A stretch of 64,000 bases of DNA from Bacteroidaceae bacterium (GTDB lineage: Bacteria; Bacteroidota; Bacteroidia; Bacteroidales; Bacteroidaceae): the NCBI GenBank assembly GCA_024698925.1, contig JAILQO010000027.1, forward strand, positions 1-64,000. The letters are read 5' to 3'. The position numbers were made by a program, and so were the translations under genes. A model generated the notes under the pieces. It made no database searches. It had not been told where the DNA came from and saw only the letters and a list, made by a program, of their open reading frames with translations. This document shows, in pieces, positions 44,674 through 52,756 of this stretch (position 1 is its first letter; each line of letters opens with the position of its first letter).

Positions 44674-45300
44674 ATGAGTAGAAAACGACTGCAAGCTCTT
44701 ACCGTTGCGTCCATCTTTGTGGGCTTTCTCGGCCTTGATCAAGTTGTCAAGATCTGGGTAAAGACCCACATGGCACTGCATGAGAGTATTCGCATTACCG
44801 ACTGGTTCTATATCACTTTTATCGAGAACAACGGAATGGCTTTCGGGATGGAATTTTTTGACAAATTCTTCCTGACGGGCTTCCGCATGATTGCTACCGT
44901 AGCCGTCGGCTATTATATCTGGCGCCTCATTCGTCGTGGCGTCAGTTGGGGCTATCTTGTATGCCTTGCTTTCATCATGACAGGTGCTGCAGGCAACATT
45001 ATCGACTGCCTCTTCTATGGTCTCATCTTTAATGATCCTGCGTGGCCCCAAGTGGCTCATTTCGTGCCGTTTGGTGAAGGGTATAGTACATGGTTCTACG
45101 GTCGTGTTGTGGACATGTTCTCCTTCCCCCTTGCTGAGTGGGACTGGCCTTCATGGTTGCCTGTTATAGGTGGCCGTCACTACCTATTCTTCTCCTATAT
45201 TTTCAATGTCGCTGACGCCTGCATTTCCTGTTCTGTCATCGCTCTTCTTCTCTTCTTCCGTAAGACGTTGACCGTAGAGTTGGGTGGCGACGTGAGATAA
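44674..45300 (+). CDS. lspA: Lipoprotein signal peptidase
   Basis: LDQVVKIWVKTHM, FIENNGMAFGMEFF, GAAGNIIDCL, VDMFSFP, YIFNVADACIS. Confidence 0.96.
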   Translation: MSRKRLQALTVASIFVGFLGLDQVVKIWVKTHMALHESIRITDWFYITFIENNGMAFGMEFFDKFFLTGFRMIATVAVGYYIWRLIRRGVSWGYLVCLAFIMTGAAGNIIDCLFYGLIFNDPAWPQVAHFVPFGEGYSTWFYGRVVDMFSFPLAEWDWPSWLPVIGGRHYLFFSYIFNVADACISCSVIALLLFFRKTLTVELGGDVR

Positions 45301-45313
45301 ACCATAACAAGAC

Positions 45314-46381
45314 ATGAAGAATCCGCTTCTCAACAACATCTGGCTCTCCTCCATGATCAGGAGGGGCAGGGGAGTGGGTCTTCTTCTTCTGTTTCTCCTT
45401 GTCGCTTGCAAGCCGGCCCTTCCTCCTGGAGTCCTTTCGGAGTCCGAGATGGAGGCTGTACTTTATGACTATCATGTGGCGTTGGCGATGGCCGAGACTT
45501 CCAATGGTGACTACCGTGTGGACGAGCGCCGCTTCGAACTGCAGTCTGCGGTTTTTCGCAAGCATGATATCACGGAGGCTGAGTTTGACAGTTCCATGGT
45601 CTATTATAGTAGCGACTTGGAGAAGCTCAACCGTATCTATTCCCATCTGAATAAGCGCTTGGAGCGCGAAGCTGAAGCCATCGGCGCCAACACCTCGTCT
45701 GACATTTATGCCGACCTGACGTCTGAAGGTGATACGGCCAACGTCTGGATGGGCCGACCGCTATATGTCATCAAGAACAAGATGCAGGAGAATCTGCAGA
45801 TGTGGTCGCAGACGTGTGATTCCACATGGCTTATGGGTGATGATGTCCTTCTGCGTTTTACGCCCACCACCTTTACGCGCGATAATCTTGATGCCATGTT
45901 TGTCACGTTGGTGGTGGTCTATACGAATGATTCCATTCGCGGTAAGACGTTGACTTTAACCCATCGCCAGACACCCGAGATACTCATTTCCGATACCGAA
46001 GGATGGACGCCTCGGACGGTCAGCGGACAGTTCTACACGCCGGCGAAGGATGACCCGCAGCAAGCCATGATTAGCGTGATTAACAATTTCTCCTTGATTC
46101 GTTTCCATAAGTCACAGGAATGGCGTGCGGAGAAGTTGCAAGCGCTATCGGGTGACTCAATTCCTGCTGATTCTTTGGCTGTAGACACCCTTGTGTCAGC
46201 CCCCGTCTCTCGCGCCGATTCTCTCCATCATCGCCCCGCAGCGGACGAGAACCGTCTTTCGCCCAGCGAACTGCGTGACCAGCAGACCGTGGATCGCAAG
46301 ATCAATGTCGTCAAGGAAAAGCCTTATCAGCCCGTGCGCCGTAACAACAACCGCCGCGGCACCAATAACCGTCGTCGTTGA
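45314..46381 (+). CDS. DUF4296 domain-containing lipoprotein
   Basis: LLLFLLVACKP lipobox; SESEMEAVLYDYHVALAMAE. Confidence 0.85.
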   Translation: MKNPLLNNIWLSSMIRRGRGVGLLLLFLLVACKPALPPGVLSESEMEAVLYDYHVALAMAETSNGDYRVDERRFELQSAVFRKHDITEAEFDSSMVYYSSDLEKLNRIYSHLNKRLEREAEAIGANTSSDIYADLTSEGDTANVWMGRPLYVIKNKMQENLQMWSQTCDSTWLMGDDVLLRFTPTTFTRDNLDAMFVTLVVVYTNDSIRGKTLTLTHRQTPEILISDTEGWTPRTVSGQFYTPAKDDPQQAMISVINNFSLIRFHKSQEWRAEKLQALSGDSIPADSLAVDTLVSAPVSRADSLHHRPAADENRLSPSELRDQQTVDRKINVVKEKPYQPVRRNNNRRGTNNRRR

Positions 46382-46384
46382 GTG

Positions 46385-46543
46385 ATGAAGCGAGGCTACC
46401 ATACACTCGTTATGCCCGATGGCACGTGCCATCACCTCGTCGTTGTGGAGTTTTCCGATGACGGCCGTTTCCTTTCTTTTCATCCTCTCGTTGGCGAGGA
46501 ACCATTCGTAGAATGGGTGGGTGGCACGCTCGATCTCTCTTGA
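46385..46543 (+). CDS. Small 52-aa conserved-looking protein (absent from ORF track)
   Basis: MKRGYHTLVMPDGTCHHLVVVEFSDDGRFLSFHPLVGEEPFVEWVGGTLDLS*; 3 bp after the DUF4296 stop, codon usage consistent. Confidence 0.65.
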   Translation: MKRGYHTLVMPDGTCHHLVVVEFSDDGRFLSFHPLVGEEPFVEWVGGTLDLS

Positions 46544-46613
46544 TGTGTCTCTGAAAAGTCCTGTAATTCCGTAGAAAAACTGCATTTTTCTTGTTCTTCT
46601 TGTGTTTTCGTCG

Positions 46614-46621
46614 TATCTTTG
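46614..46621 (+). promoter_or_regulatory. Bacteroidetes -7 element TATCTTTG upstream of hisG
   Basis: tatctttg 24 bp before the hisG ATG. Confidence 0.55.
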
Positions 46622-46645
46622 CGCCAAACACGAATTAGAAGAAAA

Positions 46646-47497
46646 ATGATACGTATCGCAGTACAATCCAAGGGACGCCTCTTTGAGGATACCATGACGT
46701 TGCTGGCCGAGGCTGGCATTAAGATTCCTTCCAGCAAACGTACATTGCTGGTTCAATCCCCCAATTTCCCCATTGAGGTGCTTTACCTGCGTGATGATGA
46801 TATTCCGCAGAGTGTTGCCACAGGCGTTGCTGATCTCGGCATCGTGGGCGAAAATGAGTTTGTAGAACGTGCTGAAGAGGCCGACGTAGCCCGACGCCTC
46901 GGCTTCAGCAAGTGCCGCCTCTCGCTGGCCATCCCCAAGGCCATAGATTACCAGGGCGTAGAATGGTTCGAGGGCAAGAAGATTGCCACCAGCTATCCTG
47001 GCATCCTGCGTAATTTCTTGAAGGAGAAGGGCGTAAATGCAGAGATTCATGTGATTACCGGCTCCGTAGAAATCAGCCCGGGCATCGGTCTGGCTGACGC
47101 CATCTTCGATATTGTCTCTTCCGGTAGTACCCTCGTCAGCAACAACCTGCGTGAGGTGGAAGTTGTGATGCAGAGCGAGGCTTTGCTCATTGCCAACAAG
47201 AATCTGACGGACGAGAAGAAAGCCATCCTCAACGACCTCCTGTTCCGCATCGAGGCGGTCAAGGCTGCCGAGGATAAGAAGTATGTACTCATGAATGTAC
47301 CCACGGAGCGTCTGGACGATGTGATTGCCGTCCTGCCGGGTGCCAAGAGCCCCACGGTGATGCCGTTGGCTACGCCCGGATGGAATAGTGTCCACACGGT
47401 GATTGACGAGAAGCGCTTCTGGGAAGTCATCTCCCAGCTCAAAGCCCTTGGCGCACAAGGCATTCTTGTGATTCCCATTGAGAAAATGATACTGTAA
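46646..47497 (+). CDS. hisG: ATP phosphoribosyltransferase
   Basis: MIRIAVQSKGRLFEDTMTLL, GVADLGIVGENEF, ATSYPGILRNFL, VLPGAKSPTVMPLA. Confidence 0.97.
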   Translation: MIRIAVQSKGRLFEDTMTLLAEAGIKIPSSKRTLLVQSPNFPIEVLYLRDDDIPQSVATGVADLGIVGENEFVERAEEADVARRLGFSKCRLSLAIPKAIDYQGVEWFEGKKIATSYPGILRNFLKEKGVNAEIHVITGSVEISPGIGLADAIFDIVSSGSTLVSNNLREVEVVMQSEALLIANKNLTDEKKAILNDLLFRIEAVKAAEDKKYVLMNVPTERLDDVIAVLPGAKSPTVMPLATPGWNSVHTVIDEKRFWEVISQLKALGAQGILVIPIEKMIL

Positions 47498-47502
47498 GAT
47501 CT

Positions 47503-48783
47503 ATGATAGTATATAAGAACCCCGACGAGCAGGCATTACGCGAGATTGTCAAGCGCCCCACAAAGGATGCTGCTGATCTCACGGCTATCGTTTCTGCCGT
47601 TCTGGCGCGAATCCAGCGCGAGGGCGATGCCGCCGTCATCGACTACGAACGCCAGTTTGACAAAGTCCAGCTCAGCCAGTTGGCTGTTACGGAATCCGAG
47701 TTTGAGGCTGCCGAGCGCATGGTGAGTGCTGATTTGAAGGCAGCCCTCCAGCAGGCTCATGCGCAGATAGCCCGTTTCCACGAGGCGCAGCGCTACGCAG
47801 GCATCGACGTGGAGACCGCCCCTGGTGTCCGCTGCTGGCAACGTAGTGTTCCCATCGAGCGCGTAGGCTTGTATGTCCCTGGTGGCACGGCACCCCTGTT
47901 CTCAACGGTGCTGATGTTGGCTACGCCCGCTCGCATCGCCGGCTGTCGCGAGATCGTGCTTTGCACACCTCCCAGCAAGGATGGTAGCGTACATCCTGCC
48001 ATCCTCGTCGCTGCTCGTATAGCCGGTGTGTCTAAGGTCTTCAAGGCAGGTGGCGTTCAGGCTATCGGCGCGATGGCCTACGGCACGGAGTCTGTCCCCA
48101 AGGTTTTCAAGATTTTCGGCCCTGGCAACCAGTACGTCCAATGTGCCAAGCAACTCGTCTCGCTCGCCGATGTCGCTATCGACATGCCGGCAGGCCCCAG
48201 CGAGGTAGCTGTCGTAGCGGACGAGACCGCTAATCCCGCCTTTGTCGCCGCAGACCTGCTCTCGCAGGCCGAGCACGGTGTCGATTCGCAGGTGCTGTTA
48301 GTGACCACCTCCGCGTCGTTGTTGGATGCTGTTCAGGTGGAAGTGGAGAAGCAACTTGCCGCCCTTCCGCGCAAGGAGATCGCTACCGCAGCACTCGCCA
48401 ACAGCCGTTTGGTGCTGGTTGCTTCTACATCAGAAGCGATGGCTATCAGCAACCGCTACGCGCCTGAGCATCTGATTCTCGAGACCGCAGATGCTGATGC
48501 GTTGGCCGCACAGGTGGTGAATGCGGGTAGTGTCTTCATCGGTCACCTCACGCCCGAGAGTGCTGGCGACTACGCCTCAGGCACCAACCATACCCTGCCC
48601 ACCAACGGCTATGCTACAGCCTATAGCGGCGTGAATCTGGACAGCTTCTGCCGCAAGATCACCTACCAGCACATCACCCCCGAGGGTATTCGCAGCATCG
48701 GCCACACGGTAGAGCTGATGGCCGAGGCCGAGCAGCTTGATGCACACAAGAATGCCATGACGTTAAGAGTCCAAAGCCTATGA
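47503..48783 (+). CDS. hisD: Histidinol dehydrogenase
   Basis: [56 protein letters not shown]. Confidence 0.98.
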   Translation: MIVYKNPDEQALREIVKRPTKDAADLTAIVSAVLARIQREGDAAVIDYERQFDKVQLSQLAVTESEFEAAERMVSADLKAALQQAHAQIARFHEAQRYAGIDVETAPGVRCWQRSVPIERVGLYVPGGTAPLFSTVLMLATPARIAGCREIVLCTPPSKDGSVHPAILVAARIAGVSKVFKAGGVQAIGAMAYGTESVPKVFKIFGPGNQYVQCAKQLVSLADVAIDMPAGPSEVAVVADETANPAFVAADLLSQAEHGVDSQVLLVTTSASLLDAVQVEVEKQLAALPRKEIATAALANSRLVLVASTSEAMAISNRYAPEHLILETADADALAAQVVNAGSVFIGHLTPESAGDYASGTNHTLPTNGYATAYSGVNLDSFCRKITYQHITPEGIRSIGHTVELMAEAEQLDAHKNAMTLRVQSL

Positions 48784-49817
48784 AATCGCTACAAGAACTG
48801 ACAAGAGAGAATATATGGAAACTCAAGCCGTACTCCTGTGCGCGCGACGAGTTCAAGGGCCGTGCCGCCGAGGTCTTTCTCGACGCCAACGAGAATCCTT
48901 ATAACCAGCACTTCAACCGTTATCCTGATCCCTTGCAGGAGGAACTGAAGGCGAAGCTCGCTACCGTCAAGCAGGTACCTGCCGCCAGCATCTTCCTCGG
49001 CAACGGCTCGGACGAGGCTATCGACCTCGTCTATCGCGTCTTCTGCGAACCGCGCCAGGACAACGTCGTGGCCATCGCGCCCACTTACGGCATGTATGCC
49101 GTTTGCGCCGACGTGAACGACGTGGAGTATCGTGCCGTAGAGCTGAATCCGGACTTCTCCTTGGATGCCGACCGCCTTTTGGCAGCTGTGGATGCCCAGA
49201 CCAAGGTCATCTGGCTCTGTTCGCCCAACAACCCGACGGGTAACAACCTCGACCGTCAGGCCATCGAGCGTGTCCTTACGGAGTTTCAGGGCATCGTGGT
49301 GGTGGATGAGGCTTATAGCGATTTCAACGACCAGCGTCCTTTCCGTTTCGACCTGGACCGCTTCCCCAACCTCATCGTGCTGAACACGTTCTCCAAGCTG
49401 TGGGCCTCTGCCGCCATCCGCTTGGGAATGGCCTTTGCTTCGCCTGAGATTATCGCGTTGTTCAATAAGGTCAAGTACCCCTACAACGTGAATGCCCTGA
49501 CCCAGCAGCAGGCCATGAAGACGCTGGACAATATGCAGCAAGTCCAGTATTGGCGCGCCACCATCCTCAAGGAGCGTGCGCAGCTCCTGCCTGCTGTGGC
49601 CGAGCTACCCATCTGCAAGGCCGTCTATCCCACGGATGCCAACTTCTTACTTGCCCGCATGACGGATGCCGACCGCATCTATCACTACCTTGTGGATCGC
49701 GGCATCGTCGTTCGCAACCGCTCCCGTGTCCAGCTCTGTGGCAACTGCCTGCGTATCACCATCGGCACGCCACAGGAGAATAATGCGCTCCTAGGAGCAT
49801 TAAGACAGTATAGATAG
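48780..49817 (+). CDS. hisC: Histidinol-phosphate aminotransferase
   Basis: [57 protein letters not shown]. Confidence 0.97.
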   Translation: MKSLQELTRENIWKLKPYSCARDEFKGRAAEVFLDANENPYNQHFNRYPDPLQEELKAKLATVKQVPAASIFLGNGSDEAIDLVYRVFCEPRQDNVVAIAPTYGMYAVCADVNDVEYRAVELNPDFSLDADRLLAAVDAQTKVIWLCSPNNPTGNNLDRQAIERVLTEFQGIVVVDEAYSDFNDQRPFRFDLDRFPNLIVLNTFSKLWASAAIRLGMAFASPEIIALFNKVKYPYNVNALTQQQAMKTLDNMQQVQYWRATILKERAQLLPAVAELPICKAVYPTDANFLLARMTDADRIYHYLVDRGIVVRNRSRVQLCGNCLRITIGTPQENNALLGALRQYR

Positions 49818-49820
49818 ACC

Positions 49821-50984
49821 ATGAGAGTTTTATTCATCGACCGCGACGGCACTATCCTTCGCGAACCAGCCGACGAGCAGATAGATTCCTTCGAGAAGTT
49901 CCACTTCGTGCCAGGTGCCATCAGCGCCCTGCGCTTCCTGCGTCAGCACACCGACTACCGCTTCGTGATGGTCAGCAATCAGGACGGCCTCGGCACCGCC
50001 AGCTATCCTGAGTCGGACTTCTGGCCTACGCACAACCTGATGCTGGAGATTCTCGAGGGTGAGGGCGTTACGTTTGACGACATCCTCATCGACCGCAGTT
50101 TCCCCGAGGACAACCTGCCTACACGCAAGCCCGGTACAGCGATGTTGACCGCCTACATGGACGGCTCCTACGACCTTGCCAACAGCTACGTCATCGGCGA
50201 TCGCGAGAGCGATGCCCAGTTGGCCAAGAACCTGGGGTGCAAGGCCATAATATTGGAGGCCCACTCCCAGCCCCTCCCCAAGGGAGGGGAGAAGATCAAT
50301 TCTCCATTGTCCATTGTCCATTGTCCATTGTCCATTGTCAATTCCTGGGAGAAGGTTGTCGAGCTCGTTTATGCCGGTCCGCGTTGCGCTTCCGTGACCC
50401 GCACCACCAAGGAGACGGATATCGCCATTAGCGTGAATCTGGACGGCACCGGAAAGAGCGACATCTCAACCGGCCTTGGTTTCTTCGACCACATGTTGGA
50501 GCAGATTGCCAAGCATGGCGCCATCGACCTTTCCATTCGCGTGAAGGGCGACCTCCATGTGGACGAGCACCACACCATCGAGGATACCGCGTTGGCGTTG
50601 GGCGAGGCCTTACTCAAAGCCCTTGGCGACAAGCGTGGCATCGAGCGCTATGGCTTCGCCTCCGAGGCGCCTGCAGCCGATTACACCCTTCCCATGGACG
50701 ATTGTCTCTGCTCCGTGGCCCTCGACTTCGGCGGCCGTCCTTGGCTCGTGTGGGATGCCGAGTTCCATCGCGAGCGGGTAGGGGAGATGCCTACTGAGAT
50801 GTTTCTCCATTTCTTCAAGAGTCTCAGCGATGCTGCCCGCATGAACCTCAATATCAAGGCCGAAGGTCAGAACGAACACCACAAGATTGAAGGCATTTTC
50901 AAGGCCTTGGCCCGTGCCCTGCGCATGGCCCTTCGCCGTGACATCCACCACATGCAGCTCCCCTCCAGCAAGGGCGTGCTGTAA
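49821..50984 (+). CDS. hisB: Bifunctional histidinol-phosphatase / imidazoleglycerol-phosphate dehydratase
   Basis: [13 protein letters not shown] (HAD), [50 protein letters not shown]. Confidence 0.97.
   Translation: MRVLFIDRDGTILREPADEQIDSFEKFHFVPGAISALRFLRQHTDYRFVMVSNQDGLGTASYPESDFWPTHNLMLEILEGEGVTFDDILIDRSFPEDNLPTRKPGTAMLTAYMDGSYDLANSYVIGDRESDAQLAKNLGCKAIILEAHSQPLPKGGEKINSPLSIVHCPLSIVNSWEKVVELVYAGPRCASVTRTTKETDIAISVNLDGTGKSDISTGLGFFDHMLEQIAKHGAIDLSIRVKGDLHVDEHHTIEDTALALGEALLKALGDKRGIERYGFASEAPAADYTLPMDDCLCSVALDFGGRPWLVWDAEFHRERVGEMPTEMFLHFFKSLSDAARMNLNIKAEGQNEHHKIEGIFKALARALRMALRRDIHHMQLPSSKGVL
50269..50348 (+). repeat. In-frame palindrome plus (CCATTGT)5 heptamer array in the hisB interdomain linker
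   Basis: cccctccccaagggagggg followed by five copies of ccattgt (50304-50338); translates [26 protein letters not shown]. Confidence 0.8.
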
Positions 50985-50993
50985 TCCTCGCTT

Positions 50994-51545
50994 TCACACA
51001 CTCTTCGCCACTCTGCGTGTTTCCTTGCGCGCTTCTTTCCACAACGGGAAGTATTTATCCATAAGCGCATAGAAACGGGCAGAGTGGTTTGGTTCTATCA
51101 GGTGGCACAGTTCATGCACCACCACGTGCTCTACGCACCACGTAGGCAGCAGCAATAAGTAGATGGAGAAACAGATGGTGCGCTTTCTGACATTACACAT
51201 GCCCCATTTGGACGTCATGATTTTGTAATCGATGCGCAAGGGGTACACCTCCATTTTGTCGGCATAACGTCTCACCATCGGCTCTACCAGCTCTATCAGA
51301 TCCTGTTCTGCCCGATACTTTTGCTCATAAGTATCAAGCCGCAGCCCTTTGAAGAACTCATCCTGCCGCTTCTGTCTTTCCGCCGTTTTCTGTCTGGCCT
51401 TGTCAATCCAATCACGATGTTGCTCCACGAAAGCCTCAATCTCCTGTTGGGGCATCCCATACGGCGCCGACACGTGCACATCACCATTCTTCACGATGCG
51501 CATCGACAACCTACTGGTTTTTCTATATGTCAACTTGATATCCAT
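50994..51545 (-). CDS. YgjP/SprT-like M48 metallopeptidase family protein
   Basis: SKWGMCNVRKRTICFSIYLLLLPTWCVEHVVVHELCHLIEPNHSARFYALM. Confidence 0.92.
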   Translation of the reverse strand: MDIKLTYRKTSRLSMRIVKNGDVHVSAPYGMPQQEIEAFVEQHRDWIDKARQKTAERQKRQDEFFKGLRLDTYEQKYRAEQDLIELVEPMVRRYADKMEVYPLRIDYKIMTSKWGMCNVRKRTICFSIYLLLLPTWCVEHVVVHELCHLIEPNHSARFYALMDKYFPLWKEARKETRRVAKSV

Positions 51546-51551
51546 ACAACC

Positions 51552-51956
51552 TTAAAGCTTCATAACCTTCTCTAAATCCTTTACCAGCTGCACATCTGCC
51601 GGCAGCCATTTCACGCTATCCAACTCGTTCGCAGATAGCCACTTCGCCGCCTCGTGCTCATTCAGATGCAGCGCCTCACCAACGAGTGTGCACAGATAGC
51701 AATGCATGGTCAGATGCCATGTTGGATAATTATACTCCACAGTAGTGAGCAACTCCCCCACACAGATCTCCGCCGACAGCTCCTCGCGGATCTCCCTCAC
51801 GAGCGCTTCCTCCGGCGTCTCCCCAGCCTCCATCTTGCCGCCGGGAAACTCCCACCAGTCCTTCCACTCGCCATACCCTCGCTGCGTGGCGAAGATGCGA
51901 CCCTCGTCATCGCGTATGATTGCTGCTACTACCTCTATCTGTTTCATATCGTCCAC
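51552..51956 (-). CDS. (deoxy)nucleoside triphosphate pyrophosphohydrolase, NUDIX (MutT-like)
   Basis: WEFPGGKMEAGETPEEALVREIREELSAEI Nudix box. Confidence 0.95.
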   Translation of the reverse strand: MDDMKQIEVVAAIIRDDEGRIFATQRGYGEWKDWWEFPGGKMEAGETPEEALVREIREELSAEICVGELLTTVEYNYPTWHLTMHCYLCTLVGEALHLNEHEAAKWLSANELDSVKWLPADVQLVKDLEKVMKL

Positions 51957-51964
51957 AAAAGTAC

Positions 51965-52020
51965 AAAAAATCTCACACCTACGGGTAGATGTGAGACAGA
52001 TATTAAGAAGAATTAGGAAA
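51965..52020. repeat. Dispersed hairpin repeat, copy 2
   Basis: aaaaaaTCTCACAcctacgggtagaTGTGAGAcagatattaagaagaattaggaaa; matches copy 1 at 17982-18036. Confidence 0.6.
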
Positions 52021-52064
52021 TTACTCTGTCACCTGTCATTTTCAAATGAAATGTATAGGTTTTA

Positions 52065-52152
52065 GTCAGGTCGGAGCGGATGGGGAGTCAGGTCGGAGCG
52101 GATGGGGAGTCAGGTCGGAGCGGATGGGGAGTCGGGTCGGAGCGGATAGAGG
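52065..52152. repeat. Four tandem copies of a 22-bp G-rich unit
   Basis: gtcaggtcggagcggatgggga at 52065, 52087, 52109, 52131 (last copy has three substitutions). Confidence 0.95.
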
Positions 52153-52180
52153 GTGTGCTTTTTTTAAAAAAATGGCAAAC

Positions 52181-52214
52181 TTTGCACGCAATTTAAAATA
52201 ATGTTGTACCTTTG
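52181..52214 (+). promoter_or_regulatory. Bacteroidetes promoter (TTTG-N22-TACCTTTG)
   Basis: tttg 52181-52184, tacctttg 52207-52214; implies about a 180-nt leader before ORF 52404. Confidence 0.55.
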
Positions 52215-52403
52215 CACCAAGCATCAAGAGCAGTCATCTTCGGATGGACTCGCCAACCGAGCATATGCATAATTGCCACGGTGGTCAGTACGATGCGGAA
52301 GATTTGACGAACCGAACGCAATATCAAACTCGTTTGAACATTGCTGAGGTGAGGATTAATCTCGACGAAAGTCAAGTTTTAACAAACTTCAAAAACAAAA
52401 GTT

Positions 52404-52661
52404 ATGCAGAATCACATTTATTACACCCAGTATGCCCTGCAGTTTGCAGGCATGCAGATTCCCGAGTTAGTAACAGTATTCAATCGTCAGGTCGGCAACA
52501 CCGGCTGGACCGGTATGCGTGCCTATCACGACCAAGCGCTCATCGACGAGTTCCTGCGGCGAGGTATTGATGTCTCAGCCATTTATGATGGTAAGACCAT
52601 TAGCTTCGCTTATCCCATCAGGTACGATTTTGCCGTCAATCGGCTGGCCATTATAGACTGA
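52404..52661 (+). CDS. Small hypothetical protein (85 aa)
   Basis: Intact ORF with upstream promoter and downstream terminator; no recognised domain. Confidence 0.65.
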   Translation: MQNHIYYTQYALQFAGMQIPELVTVFNRQVGNTGWTGMRAYHDQALIDEFLRRGIDVSAIYDGKTISFAYPIRYDFAVNRLAIID

Positions 52662-52680
52662 AAATCCTCTTATATCAAAG

Positions 52681-52718
52681 GCTCCACCCTTGCCGTCTGC
52701 TCTTGGTAAGGGTGGAGC
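52681..52718. terminator. Hairpin terminator between the 85-aa gene and the R-M operon
   Basis: gctccaccctt ... aagggtggagc, 11-bp perfect stem. Confidence 0.7.
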
Positions 52719-52756
52719 TCCTGTTTAGGCGAACGAATCTGCTATTTGGAAGATGC

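Noticed and set aside
52065-52152. CRISPR array
   Set aside because: Units are contiguous 22-mers without spacers and no cas genes are present.
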